DNA of 64,000 bases from Deltaproteobacteria bacterium (lineage in GTDB: Bacteria > Desulfobacterota > Binatia > UBA1149 > JAJCZL01), in NCBI GenBank assembly GCA_029262415.1, contig JAJCZL010000033.1:1-64000 (forward strand), given 5' to 3'. The notes under the pieces are model-generated. The model was not told the origin of the DNA. It did no database searches and saw only the letters and a list, made by a program, of their open reading frames with translations. The position numbers and the translations under genes were made by a program. Below, piece by piece: positions 7,933-15,189 of the stretch. Numbering within the stretch: the stretch's first letter is position 1; each line of letters begins with the position of its first letter.

Positions 7933-8768
7933 GAATCGCTCCCCTTGCGCGGCGGCAGATGTCGCAAGGCCGGGCCGGTATAGCGGGCACCGAGTTGGGC
8001 GGGGATGATTCTTAAAGGAACGCCCGATTGAATCTCTTCCACAGCGTGGGCTACCAGCGCCGGACCGTAGACCAGAGCGCCGAGACCGCCGATCTCCAGG
8101 GGATGCCAACCGCGATCGACCATCACGCATGCGATCATCCCCGCGAGATTTACGGGTAAGCTACCGCCTGTACCGCGACGTAGACCCAACGCCCGGGCAA
8201 TCTCTTCGAGAAGCCTGCATGCGCTTCCCCAAGCACCTGCAGGCTCGACCAATCGCCGCAAAGCAGCAGCGCGCGGCTCGACCTGTTTGTGCAGTGGGTG
8301 TCCGAGGCCGGGCAGATATCCCGGTGCCGCCAACCAATGCTCGACGACCGTGTTGGCAGCTTCTCCCGTTTCGAGTGCCGCGCACAACATCTCCGCGCAC
8401 TGCTGGGGAGACCCGGTCACGGTTCCACTTGCAAGCATGCCGCCGGCTAGCGCCGGGATTACACTCTCGGGCGAAGCAGACGCGGTATAGCGTGCAGCGC
8501 ATGCTGCCGAGTTGATCAACTGCTGATCGACAGCGCTCTTAAGTACTGCCTCAAGCACCTGGGCATCGGTCTGCGTCGCCAGCTCTCCACGGATGACCAG
8601 ATGAACGACTTCGACGTAGGACAGCCGTGCGATCACTTCTTCGATCGGATATCCGCGCAACAGTATCTCGCCTTCACCGGCGCGACTGATGGCGGTGCTC
8701 CAGTAGTCCGAGTAGTCCCCGGAGGCGACATAGGATCCGATGCTGCGGCGTTTCTTTCCGGCTGCCAT
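7929..8768 (-). CDS. Citrate synthase / citryl-CoA lyase-like protein with altered active site
   Basis: A 279-aa protein of the short citrate synthase-like group that includes citryl-CoA lyases. The motif around the second catalytic histidine is kept ('LGHPLHKQVEPRA', H157). The segment that carries the catalytic aspartate in relatives (P-x-N-V-D-G) reads 'LPVNLAGMI', so A209 stands at the aspartate position. A histidine is also not evident at the first catalytic site ('AGGMLASGTVTG'). It may still cleave or form a C-C bond next to a CoA thioester, or be a binding protein. It overlaps the ligase gene by 4 nt and follows the hydratase by 7 nt. Confidence 0.82.
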   Translation of the reverse strand: MAAGKKRRSIGSYVASGDYSDYWSTAISRAGEGEILLRGYPIEEVIARLSYVEVVHLVIRGELATQTDAQVLEAVLKSAVDQQLINSAACAARYTASASPESVIPALAGGMLASGTVTGSPQQCAEMLCAALETGEAANTVVEHWLAAPGYLPGLGHPLHKQVEPRAAALRRLVEPAGAWGSACRLLEEIARALGLRRGTGGSLPVNLAGMIACVMVDRGWHPLEIGGLGALVYGPALVAHAVEEIQSGVPLRIIPAQLGARYTGPALRHLPPRKGSDS

Positions 8769-8775
8769 GGTCCGC

Positions 8776-9570
8776 CTATTTGCCCTTGAACCGTGCCGGT
8801 CGTTTTTCGGCGAAAGACGCTACTCCCTCACGCGCGTCTTCACTTTGGCGTACCGGTTCGGCAAGGAACTGTTCGAGTCGCAGGCCTTCTTCCAATGAAA
8901 GATCGAGCCCGCGCAGAGCGGCCTCTTTCGCAGCTCGCACTGCGAGCGGTCCGTTCGAGCAAATTGTCGCCGCCGTCGACAGCGCTTCGTCGAGTAACCG
9001 GCCGGCGGGCGTGATCACGCGGTTGACCAAACCGATCCGCAACGCGGTCTCGGCATCGATAGCCCGTCCGCTCAATATCATTTCCATGGCAATGCCGAGT
9101 GGGACGGCGCGAGCAAGACGCTGTGTGCCGCCAGCGCCGGGAACGATGCCCCAGCGCACTTCGGGCAGACCGAAGCTTGCGTGAGGCGAGGCGAAGCGGA
9201 AGTCGCAAGCCAATGCCAACTCGAGACCACCCGCCAAGCAATGGCCGTTGACGGCCGCGATGATCGGTTTGAAGATCGGCAGGTTGCGCGTGATCCCACC
9301 GAAACCCGGCTGATGTTCCGAGCGTTGCCTGCGCTCGCTCGGGGTAAGCTCGGCGTAGAATTCCCGGACTCGGCGCAGATCGGCGCCGGCGCAGAACGAC
9401 TTCTCGCCGCTGCCGGTGAGCACCGAAACCCAGAGCTCGTCATCGTCGCGAAAACGCACCCACGCAGCGTTGAGTTCATCTGCGGTCTCCGGATCGATCG
9501 CATTGCGCGCCTCGGGCCGGTTGATGGAGATCACGGCCGTGTGCTTATCTACCTCGAAATCAATCGGCAT
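8776..9570 (-). CDS. Enoyl-CoA hydratase with intact catalytic glutamates
   Basis: A 264-aa crotonase-family protein. Both hydratase glutamates are present: E117 in 'AGGLELALACD' and E137 in 'GLPEVRWG', followed by 'GIVPGAGGTQRL'. The oxyanion segment 'FCAGAD' is at 59-64. It should hydrate a 2-enoyl-CoA to a 3-hydroxyacyl-CoA, which is the substrate an Ltp2-type retro-aldolase would cleave. ATG 9570 follows GAGAAGGAC and lies 11 nt inside the DUF35 gene, implying translational coupling. It contrasts with the glutamate-free crotonase at 3518-4297. Confidence 0.93.
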   Translation of the reverse strand: MPIDFEVDKHTAVISINRPEARNAIDPETADELNAAWVRFRDDDELWVSVLTGSGEKSFCAGADLRRVREFYAELTPSERRQRSEHQPGFGGITRNLPIFKPIIAAVNGHCLAGGLELALACDFRFASPHASFGLPEVRWGIVPGAGGTQRLARAVPLGIAMEMILSGRAIDAETALRIGLVNRVITPAGRLLDEALSTAATICSNGPLAVRAAKEAALRGLDLSLEEGLRLEQFLAEPVRQSEDAREGVASFAEKRPARFKGK

Positions 9571-9991
9571 GTCCTTCTCTCTTGTTTGCAAGCACCGGAA
9601 CAAACACGGGAACTAGAAATCCGTTCTCACGCGGCTCGAGTTCGAGGTTAAGGGTGACGCCTACACGCAGAAGCGTCGGGTCATCGCAGCGGATACCAGC
9701 CATCAGACGCGGCCCTTCGGAGAGTTCGACGAGACCGACTACATAAGGGAGAGAGTCGGCAAAAGCCGGATCATACGCACGGTGATAGGTCGCCCATGTA
9801 AGCAAGCGCGCGTACCCCGCGCTGTCGATGAACTCGGTGTCGGTGGCCCAACATCTAGGACATATCGGTGCCGGCGGTAACCAGCACTGACCGCAAGCCC
9901 GGCAGCTTTGATAAGAGAAACGGCCTTCCCGCAAACGCTGCCAGTAGACGTGCGAGATCGGATCGGGCCTCGGCACCGGTTTGTGGCTCAT
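9560..9991 (-). CDS. DUF35 OB-fold / zinc-ribbon acyl-CoA-associated protein
   Basis: A 143-aa protein with an N-terminal rubredoxin-like zinc ribbon ('CRACGQCWLPPAPICPRC', residues about 31-48) followed by the DUF35 OB-fold region ('TWATYHRAY', 'YVVGLVELSEGPRLMAGI'). DUF35 proteins are obligate partners of thiolase-fold enzymes in several systems, for example ChsH2 with the aldolase Ltp2 and the DUF35 link protein between archaeal thiolase and HMG-CoA synthase. Its gene overlaps the thiolase-fold gene by 4 nt (ATGA), which strongly suggests a stoichiometric complex. Confidence 0.93.
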   Translation of the reverse strand: MSHKPVPRPDPISHVYWQRLREGRFSYQSCRACGQCWLPPAPICPRCWATDTEFIDSAGYARLLTWATYHRAYDPAFADSLPYVVGLVELSEGPRLMAGIRCDDPTLLRVGVTLNLELEPRENGFLVPVFVPVLANKREGHAD

Positions 9992-11127
9992 GCCGCTGTG
10001 CTCGCAAGAATCAGTGTCGCGTGAGTGTTGAGTCCGAGTCCGTGGCCGCTGACCAAGCCGAGTCGTGCTTCATCGACTTGACGGTCGCCGGCCTCACCTC
10101 GCAACTGGCGCACCGCCTCTACAATATGCAACATCCCCCCTCCGTAGCCTTCGGCGAGTAGGCCCCCCGCTGTGTTGACCGGCAGACTACCGCCGGGGCC
10201 GGTCTCCCCGGCGGCAACGAAGGCCCCCGCTGCGCCCGGGCGGCAAAATCCGTAATCCTCGAGTTGCATGAGAACGACGATGGTAAAGCAGTCGTATAGT
10301 TCGCATAGATCGATGTCGGCCGGTCCGACACTGGCCATAGCGAACGCGGTCGCTCCCGACCGCGCCGCCGGAAGCTGTCGTAGGTGGCGTGCGTCAAGCA
10401 TCGGTGCCAAACAGTGGGCTTGGCCCATGCCGGCGATACGCACCGGTGCGGGTCCGTCGGCCGGCAGTTGGCGAGCGGCCGAGACTACGACCGCGGCGCC
10501 GCAATCGGAGACCGGACAACAGTCGTACTTGCGCAGAGGCTCGACGACGTACGCGGAGTCCAGATAAGCTTCAAGATTGAGCGGTTCCCTGAACTGGGCG
10601 TGTGGGGTTAGAGTCGCATGCGCTCTGGCAGTGACCGCGACCGCGCCCAACTGAGCTTCGGTGGTTCGGTAACGCTCCATGTGCAAGCGTGCGGCCATCG
10701 CATGCAGGCCCACCGCTCCGAACAATCCGTGCGTAGCGTCGTCGCCGCGGCCATACTCAAATGTGCCCGGCGCCGATACCGGCGCGTCACCGTAGACGCA
10801 CAGGCAATGCGTGCACAGGCCGGCTGCGATCGCGTTTGCGGCCCGCTGCACCATTGACACCGAACTCGCGCCGCCGAGAACTTCTGTGCCACAGAGGTTC
10901 GGAGACATACCCAGCATTTCTCCGAGTCTGAGATAGTGGGGTGTGATGCCGTCTATGACCGGTTGCGTATAGCCGGGTTCAGCCAACAGACCGTCGACGG
11001 CGGCGAGTTCGAGGCCTGCGTCCGCCACCGCGGCTCGGCACGCTTGGGCCTGGAGCGACCAGGCCGTCGCGCCCGCCAGTTTCCCTACCGGGGTTGCTCC
11101 GACCCCTGAAATGACCGTGTCAGGCAT
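9988..11127 (-). CDS. Thiolase-fold protein resembling Ltp2-type retro-aldolases
   Basis: A 379-aa protein of the SCPx/lipid-transfer thiolase group and the first gene of the operon. The nucleophile loop reads 'VLGGASSVSM' (85-89 G-G-A-S-S), so no cysteine is available for Claisen chemistry. Where thiolases have E-x-H-D-C-F, it has 'ELYDCFT' with Y278; where they have a second histidine after S-E-A, it has 'LLAEGYGGGMLHI' with Y328. A tyrosine pair in this arrangement is described for the Ltp2 steroid side-chain aldolase. Together with the coupled DUF35 gene this supports retro-aldol cleavage of a 3-hydroxyacyl-CoA with a tertiary or branched C3. The start ATG has no Shine-Dalgarno; a promoter just upstream gives a very short leader. 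Confidence 0.9.
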   Translation of the reverse strand: MPDTVISGVGATPVGKLAGATAWSLQAQACRAAVADAGLELAAVDGLLAEPGYTQPVIDGITPHYLRLGEMLGMSPNLCGTEVLGGASSVSMVQRAANAIAAGLCTHCLCVYGDAPVSAPGTFEYGRGDDATHGLFGAVGLHAMAARLHMERYRTTEAQLGAVAVTARAHATLTPHAQFREPLNLEAYLDSAYVVEPLRKYDCCPVSDCGAAVVVSAARQLPADGPAPVRIAGMGQAHCLAPMLDARHLRQLPAARSGATAFAMASVGPADIDLCELYDCFTIVVLMQLEDYGFCRPGAAGAFVAAGETGPGGSLPVNTAGGLLAEGYGGGMLHIVEAVRQLRGEAGDRQVDEARLGLVSGHGLGLNTHATLILASTAA

Positions 11128-11139
11128 GACTGAATAGGA

Positions 11140-11168
11140 TTCATAAATTAAATCATGCTCAGTGGCAA
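11140..11168 (-). promoter_or_regulatory. Sigma70-like promoter of the catabolic operon
   Basis: Read on the minus strand, TTGCCA (11168-11163) and TATGAA (11145-11140) are separated by 17 nt, close to the sigma70 consensus. Transcription would begin near 11133, leaving only about 6 nt before the ATG at 11127, which itself lacks a ribosome-binding site. The first gene may therefore be translated from a nearly leaderless message. Confidence 0.5.
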
Positions 11169-11189
11169 GCCTCGACTCCGATCGTCTGA

Positions 11190-11211
11190 GGTGAACCTGA
11201 GGCGGTTCACC
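11190..11211. promoter_or_regulatory. 22-bp palindrome, candidate operator of the catabolic operon
   Basis: Perfect 8-bp arms GGTGAACC and GGTTCACC flank a 6-nt centre. The element lies about 21 bp upstream of the -35 box of the operon promoter. Size and symmetry suit a TetR-family dimer, and the operon ends in a TetR gene. A single GGTGAACC half-site recurs at 11546-11553. The position upstream of -35 would also suit activation. Confidence 0.5.
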
Positions 11212-11487
11212 GCCGGGCGGATTCCGAGCCCATTCCGGCGTCTTCTGTACGAATAATCGGCCGTAGGATCGCGTGCTGGGCCGCGTACGGGGTGAATCGA
11301 TCGGCCGGTACCATTTAAAAGAGACTGAAATGGTTTTGGTTCAGCCCGGCCGGGTTTCGCCGCGCGACGGCAGGCATTTTCCTGAAAACTGCGGTTTTCT
11401 TGAACAGGAAAACCCGGGTGGGCAGGTCAAGGGGGAGGGCGCGATCTCGGCTGTAAACCATGTGCCCGGTACGGACCCTAGTTTAGC
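11212..11487. other. Non-coding stretch with nested inverted repeats
   Basis: I see no convincing gene here; the open frames have atypical composition and no ribosome sites. Three inverted repeats stand out: ACCATTT/AAATGGT (11310-11316 and 11328-11334), TTTTCCTG/CAGGAAAA (11377-11384 and 11405-11412), and GAAAAC/GTTTTC (11384-11389 and 11394-11399) largely nested inside the second pair. They could fold as an RNA structure or be protein sites. Function unknown. Confidence 0.4.
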
Positions 11488-11508
11488 TGGTGCCCAGGGG
11501 CGGAATCG
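11488..11508 (-). repeat. 21-bp direct copy of the tRNA-Phe 3' end (att-like)
   Basis: The 21 bases at 11488-11508 are identical to 11569-11589, which is the 3' end of the tRNA-Phe gene including the encoded CCA and part of the T arm. Direct copies of a tRNA 3' end are the usual mark left by tyrosine-recombinase integration at tRNA genes. No integrase is visible in the window, so this may be a scar of a lost or very small element. Confidence 0.6.
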
Positions 11509-11568
11509 CGAGTGCTGCGAGCCGGCGAGCAGTGCGAGATGAGTGGGTGAACCGGATTGCGATGCGGA

Positions 11569-11644
11569 TGGTGCCCAGGGGCGGAATCGAACCACCGACA
11601 CGTGGATTTTCAATCCACTGCTCTACCAACTGAGCTACCTGGGC
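11569..11644 (-). tRNA. tRNA-Phe (anticodon GAA)
   Basis: A 76-nt cloverleaf with the CCA end encoded. Acceptor arms GCCCAGG/CCTGGGC pair over 7 bp, the anticodon stem GTGGA/TCCAC encloses loop TTGAAAA giving anticodon GAA, and the T arm GGTGG/CCGCC encloses TTCGATT. It lies 66 nt downstream of gshB on the same strand and has its own possible promoter. Confidence 0.97.
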
Positions 11645-11668
11645 ACTCCCTTGAAACGGGAACGAAGA

Positions 11669-11697
11669 CACTTAGCGCCGCATGCGCGGGGGGTCAA
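11669..11697 (-). promoter_or_regulatory. Possible tRNA-Phe promoter
   Basis: On the minus strand TTGACC (11697-11692) is followed after 17 nt by TAAGTG (11674-11669), about 25 nt before the tRNA 5' end. The -35 box is good; the -10 box is weak. It lies entirely in the gap between gshB and the tRNA. Confidence 0.3.
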
Positions 11698-11710
11698 GTA
11701 AGATCCCGGC

Positions 11711-12664
11711 CTAGCGCCCGAGTTCGCCGACCTTGCGCTCGATGAAGTCAATCACGTCTGCCTCGAGGGTGACGCCTTCGAGCGCGTTGATCTCTTGGAT
11801 ACCGGTGGGGCTGGTCACGTTCACCTCGGTGAGCAGGCCGCCGATGATGTCGAGGCCGGCGAACCAGATGCCGAGACGGTCGAGGTCGGGCGCCAGGCGT
11901 TCACAGATCTCGCGCTCGCGGGGGCCGATGACAGCTCTTACCCCGGTGCCGCCGACGTGGAGGTTGCCGCGCAGGTCGTCGGAGCGCGGGACGCGCAGCA
12001 TCGCGCCGCGTGGTGTCCCGTCCAGGTAGATCAAGCGCGTGTCGCCACGGCGCGATTCGGGCAGAAAGCGTTGTGCCATCAACGGACGCTCGCCGTGGTT
12101 TGTGAGCGACTCGATGATTGCATGGGCGTTTAGGTCGCCTTCGATGATCCGATAAACACCTATGCCGCCGCAACCGTCGAGCGGCTTCACTACAATGTCG
12201 CCGCCTACGTCTTTTTGAAAAGCGAACAGGTCAGTCTTGTCCGAGGTGACCAGCGTCTCGGGGATGAGATCGGGAAAGCGCAAGATGAAGAGCTTTTCGG
12301 TCGCCTCGCGCAGCGCCGAACCGCGGTTGAACACCAGCGTGCGGCTTTCGTCGATCAGGCTGAGAAGGTGAGTGGAGAAGAAGAAGTCGGTGTCGAACGG
12401 CGGATCCTTACGCATGAACACCGCGTCGAACTGCGCTGCGGTTACGCGTGCGAATTTGTCGTAGGCGTAGTGCTCGCCTTGTACCGGCTTTACCTTTAGC
12501 GGTGCTGCGTAGGCGGCAACCCCATCGGCTCCGGCGCTCAGGCCGGAGATCGAACACGCGTAGTTCTGGTGTCCGCGTTTCTGCGCCTCGCTGAGAAAGA
12601 CGAACGAAGTGTCTTTGGTAATGTCGAAGCGTTCGATCGGATCGATGACGTGGAGAAACTTCAC
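11711..12664 (-). CDS. gshB: Glutathione synthase (ATP-grasp)
   Basis: A 317-aa protein, matching the usual length of bacterial GshB, that ligates glycine to gamma-glutamylcysteine with ATP. The N-terminal 'MDPIERF'-like signature appears as 'VIDPIERFDITKDTSF', followed by 'FMRKDPPFDTDF', the ATP-grasp segments 'IVVKPLDGCGGIGVYRI' and 'NLHVGGTG', and the metal-binding end 'LTEVNVTSPTGIQEIN'. The start is GTG 12664, overlapping the rsmE stop as GTGA. It ends a prmA-rsmE-gshB run. No gshA is in the window. Confidence 0.95.
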   Translation of the reverse strand: MKFLHVIDPIERFDITKDTSFVFLSEAQKRGHQNYACSISGLSAGADGVAAYAAPLKVKPVQGEHYAYDKFARVTAAQFDAVFMRKDPPFDTDFFFSTHLLSLIDESRTLVFNRGSALREATEKLFILRFPDLIPETLVTSDKTDLFAFQKDVGGDIVVKPLDGCGGIGVYRIIEGDLNAHAIIESLTNHGERPLMAQRFLPESRRGDTRLIYLDGTPRGAMLRVPRSDDLRGNLHVGGTGVRAVIGPREREICERLAPDLDRLGIWFAGLDIIGGLLTEVNVTSPTGIQEINALEGVTLEADVIDFIERKVGELGR

Positions 12665-13467
12665 AGGCTGAAACGGCGCGCTGCGGGAGGCTTGCGGCCG
12701 AGGTCGCCCCACAAGTGCTGGCAGACCGCTACGGCAACGATGGCTGCGGTCTCGGCGCGCAAAACGCGCGGTCCGATACCGACCGGCGTGAAGCCGTGTT
12801 CGCGGGCAAGCTCGATCTCGCTGCGTTCAAACCCGCCTTCGGGCCCGACTATGGCGACAACCTTGAAGGTATCGGGATAGCGCTGGCGTAGGGTTGCCGG
12901 CGGATCGGGATCGGCTCCCGTCGTAAACAGGATGCCTAGCGCATCGGATGGCTTTGAGGCGACGAATTCTTCGAAAGTCCTCATGCGATCGACAATCGGA
13001 ACATGCGCGCGGCCCGACTGTTCGGCGGCCGATACGGCGACGCGGCGCCAACGTTCGACACGCTCGATCGCGGTCTCGGGTTTCAGTTTGGCCACGCTGC
13101 GGGCAGAGGTGATTACGCAGATGCGGTTGGCGCCCAACTCGACGGCTTTCTCAACGACGAGGTCGTTCTTCTTACCCTTGGCCAGGCAAGGCGCGATGGT
13201 GATGTCGAGCGACGACTCGGTGCTTGTGCCGAGGTCGTGCAAGACCCGGACAATCGCGCTCTCTCCCTGGTAGGTTTCGAGAACTCCGAGTGCTTCGCGC
13301 CCTTGGCCGTCGAAAACGATGAGTTCGTCACCGATCGATAGTCGCAGGACGTTCTTTATACGGCGACACGCGTTCTCGCTCAGGATCGCGCGATCAGAGA
13401 GCAGCCGCTCGGGATCTACGAAGATACGCGTCTTGGGGAGATGGTTTGCAGCGGCGGCTGTAATCAT
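12661..13467 (-). CDS. rsmE: 16S rRNA (uracil-1498-N3) methyltransferase RsmE
   Basis: A 268-aa SPOUT-fold methyltransferase that methylates U1498 in the 30S decoding region. Motifs are 'ACRRIKNVLRL' in the N-terminal PUA-like domain, 'LAKGKKNDLVVEKAVELG', 'AAEQSGRAHVP', 'VGPEGGFERSEIE' and 'LRAETAAIVAV' in the knot. ATG 13467 is preferred over GTG 13494 because GAGG lies 8 nt before it. The gene is 70 nt downstream of prmA and overlaps gshB by 4 nt. Confidence 0.95.
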   Translation of the reverse strand: MITAAAANHLPKTRIFVDPERLLSDRAILSENACRRIKNVLRLSIGDELIVFDGQGREALGVLETYQGESAIVRVLHDLGTSTESSLDITIAPCLAKGKKNDLVVEKAVELGANRICVITSARSVAKLKPETAIERVERWRRVAVSAAEQSGRAHVPIVDRMRTFEEFVASKPSDALGILFTTGADPDPPATLRQRYPDTFKVVAIVGPEGGFERSEIELAREHGFTPVGIGPRVLRAETAAIVAVAVCQHLWGDLGRKPPAARRFSL

Positions 13468-13537
13468 CGCTTCGCCCTCACTTCTTTCGTCCACTCAGCA
13501 TTGAGATGGTTACAATTTGTTGCGTCCCAAAAACGGA

Positions 13538-14428
13538 TCACCCGGTGCTCCGCTGTAGGGCTAGGGCGACCCACGCGCCATCGCGTAGCTCGCGGACCGT
13601 TATCCAGTCCGGCCCGTGGTAGGCGTCTTGTACCAGAGGTAGCCGGTTCGACCCAATGCCTGCAAGCACGATATGCCCACCAGGAATGACGCATGACGTT
13701 ATTTGGGGCCTCATTGCAACGAGTGTTTCGGCATAGATATTGGCGATAAGGATTTGGAATCCTGTACGTTCCGGCGGTAGCTCGGGCGCGCCCGAGCGTG
13801 TCTCGACCGAGACCCGATCCACAACATTATTCATGACGATATTCTCGTTCGCGGCATTCACCGCTACAGGGTCATCGTCTGTTGCATAGGCATGGGCGGC
13901 GCCGAGACGCACAGCGGCGATCGCGAGAATGCCCGACCCGGTGCCGACATCGGCGACGATATCGCCGGGTTGGACCAAGCCGTCAAGAATTTCCAGACAA
14001 CCCGCAGTGCTCTCGTGGTGGCCGGTTCCGAAGGCCATCGCGGGGTTGATCCGAACCACCGCGCGCGCGCGTTCAGCGTCGCTAAGTTCATGCCAAGGTG
14101 GGACGACGAGTAGTCGGCGCCCGGCACGCAAAGGCGGGAAGTGGCCGCGCCAATTCTCGGTCCAGGGCTTTTCGTCGACCTCAGTGATGCGGGCCCCGGC
14201 AACGAGATCGCGCGGCAGGCTGTCGACGACGTAGCGCGCGGCGCGCTCGGCCGCGGTCGCGCGTTCTTCTGCCGATTCACCGCCGATCTCAAGGTAGACG
14301 ACGAACTGGGTGAGTCCGCCCTGCGGGTGCCGGGTTTCCCAGCCGCGGACCGCAAACAGACTCAGCTCAGCTTCGAGCCGCTCGGCGTCTGCCGGGGTGG
14401 TATCGAGAACCAGCGCGTACCAAGCCAT
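13538..14428 (-). CDS. prmA: Ribosomal protein L11 methyltransferase
   Basis: A 296-aa enzyme that trimethylates ribosomal protein L11. The PrmA hallmark 'MAFGTGHHESTAGCLEIL' is followed by the SAM-binding loop 'VADVGTGSGILAIAA' and 'LIANIYAETL' (the N-I/P motif). An N-terminal recognition domain covers roughly the first 110 residues. It is transcribed away from the glycerophosphodiesterase, with fewer than 40 nt between the two starts, so their promoters must lie in or overlap coding sequence. Confidence 0.95.
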   Translation of the reverse strand: MAWYALVLDTTPADAERLEAELSLFAVRGWETRHPQGGLTQFVVYLEIGGESAEERATAAERAARYVVDSLPRDLVAGARITEVDEKPWTENWRGHFPPLRAGRRLLVVPPWHELSDAERARAVVRINPAMAFGTGHHESTAGCLEILDGLVQPGDIVADVGTGSGILAIAAVRLGAAHAYATDDDPVAVNAANENIVMNNVVDRVSVETRSGAPELPPERTGFQILIANIYAETLVAMRPQITSCVIPGGHIVLAGIGSNRLPLVQDAYHGPDWITVRELRDGAWVALALQRSTG

Positions 14429-14466
14429 CTAGACTACGCAGCCCCTGGTTGTTAGCCTCATCAGTT

Positions 14467-15189
14467 GTGAACCCATGCCCTATCGCGATCGGTCACCGCG
14501 GTGCTTGCGGGGTTGCACCGGAGAATACCCGCGCGTCGTTTCTGAAAGCGTTGGAACTCGGCGCCGAAGCGATCGAGTTCGATGTGCGGCTGAGTGCCGA
14601 CGGTCGTGTCGTGGTGATTCACGACGGCGATCTCGGCCGTACCACCAATGGTCACGGTCGGGTCGAAGAGACGCCGTTCGCCGAACTCGCGAAGTTGGAC
14701 GCCGGCTCGTGGTTCGGCGATGGGTTTCAAGGCTGCCGGGTTCCCACCCTCGCAGAGGTACTCGATGATCTTGTCCCCCACGTGACCCTCAACGTTGAAC
14801 TTAAACCCGCCGCCGGCTTCGAGGCGCTGGTGCGCGGCGTTGTTGCCGATGTCGCCGATCGTGATGCATTCGGCTCGGTGGTGTTCTCTTCTTTTCACGG
14901 CGAGGCGATCGACCGCTTACGCGATCTTGTTCCCGACGCGCGTCTCGGTGTTTTGTTTACATCGGGCAGTCATGAATATGCGTTTGCTGCGGCGCGGCGT
15001 CTGCAAGCCGAAAACCTGCATGCCCCCGTGGATGTCACCGACGACGATTTATGCAAGCGCGCGCACGGGGCAGGGCTTCGGGTCTGGACGTGGACCGCGA
15101 ACGACCCCGGAGTGATAGCGCGGCTCTGCCGCCTCGGCGTTGACGGCATCGTATCGGACTTTCCCGACCGGGTGCTGGCCGCGCGCTAA
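14467..15189 (+). CDS. Glycerophosphodiester phosphodiesterase
   Basis: A TIM-barrel enzyme of about 240 aa that hydrolyses glycerophosphodiesters to glycerol-3-phosphate and an alcohol. Signature residues are visible: 'GHRGACGVAPENTRASF', 'EFDVRLSADGRVVVIHDGDL', and 'NVELKP'. There is no signal peptide, so it is probably cytoplasmic. The start is uncertain: GTG 14467 is chosen over TTG 14449, and neither has a good ribosome site. The stop overlaps the convergent M16 protease by 4 nt. Its product could feed glycerol metabolism, as could GlpK at 51388. Confidence 0.9.
   Translation: MNPCPIAIGHRGACGVAPENTRASFLKALELGAEAIEFDVRLSADGRVVVIHDGDLGRTTNGHGRVEETPFAELAKLDAGSWFGDGFQGCRVPTLAEVLDDLVPHVTLNVELKPAAGFEALVRGVVADVADRDAFGSVVFSSFHGEAIDRLRDLVPDARLGVLFTSGSHEYAFAAARRLQAENLHAPVDVTDDDLCKRAHGAGLRVWTWTANDPGVIARLCRLGVDGIVSDFPDRVLAAR

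Noticed and set aside
11273-11613. Two overlapping open frames, one on each strand, between the operon and tRNA-Phe
   Set aside because: No ribosome sites, no family resemblance, and one runs into the tRNA gene; treated as non-coding.
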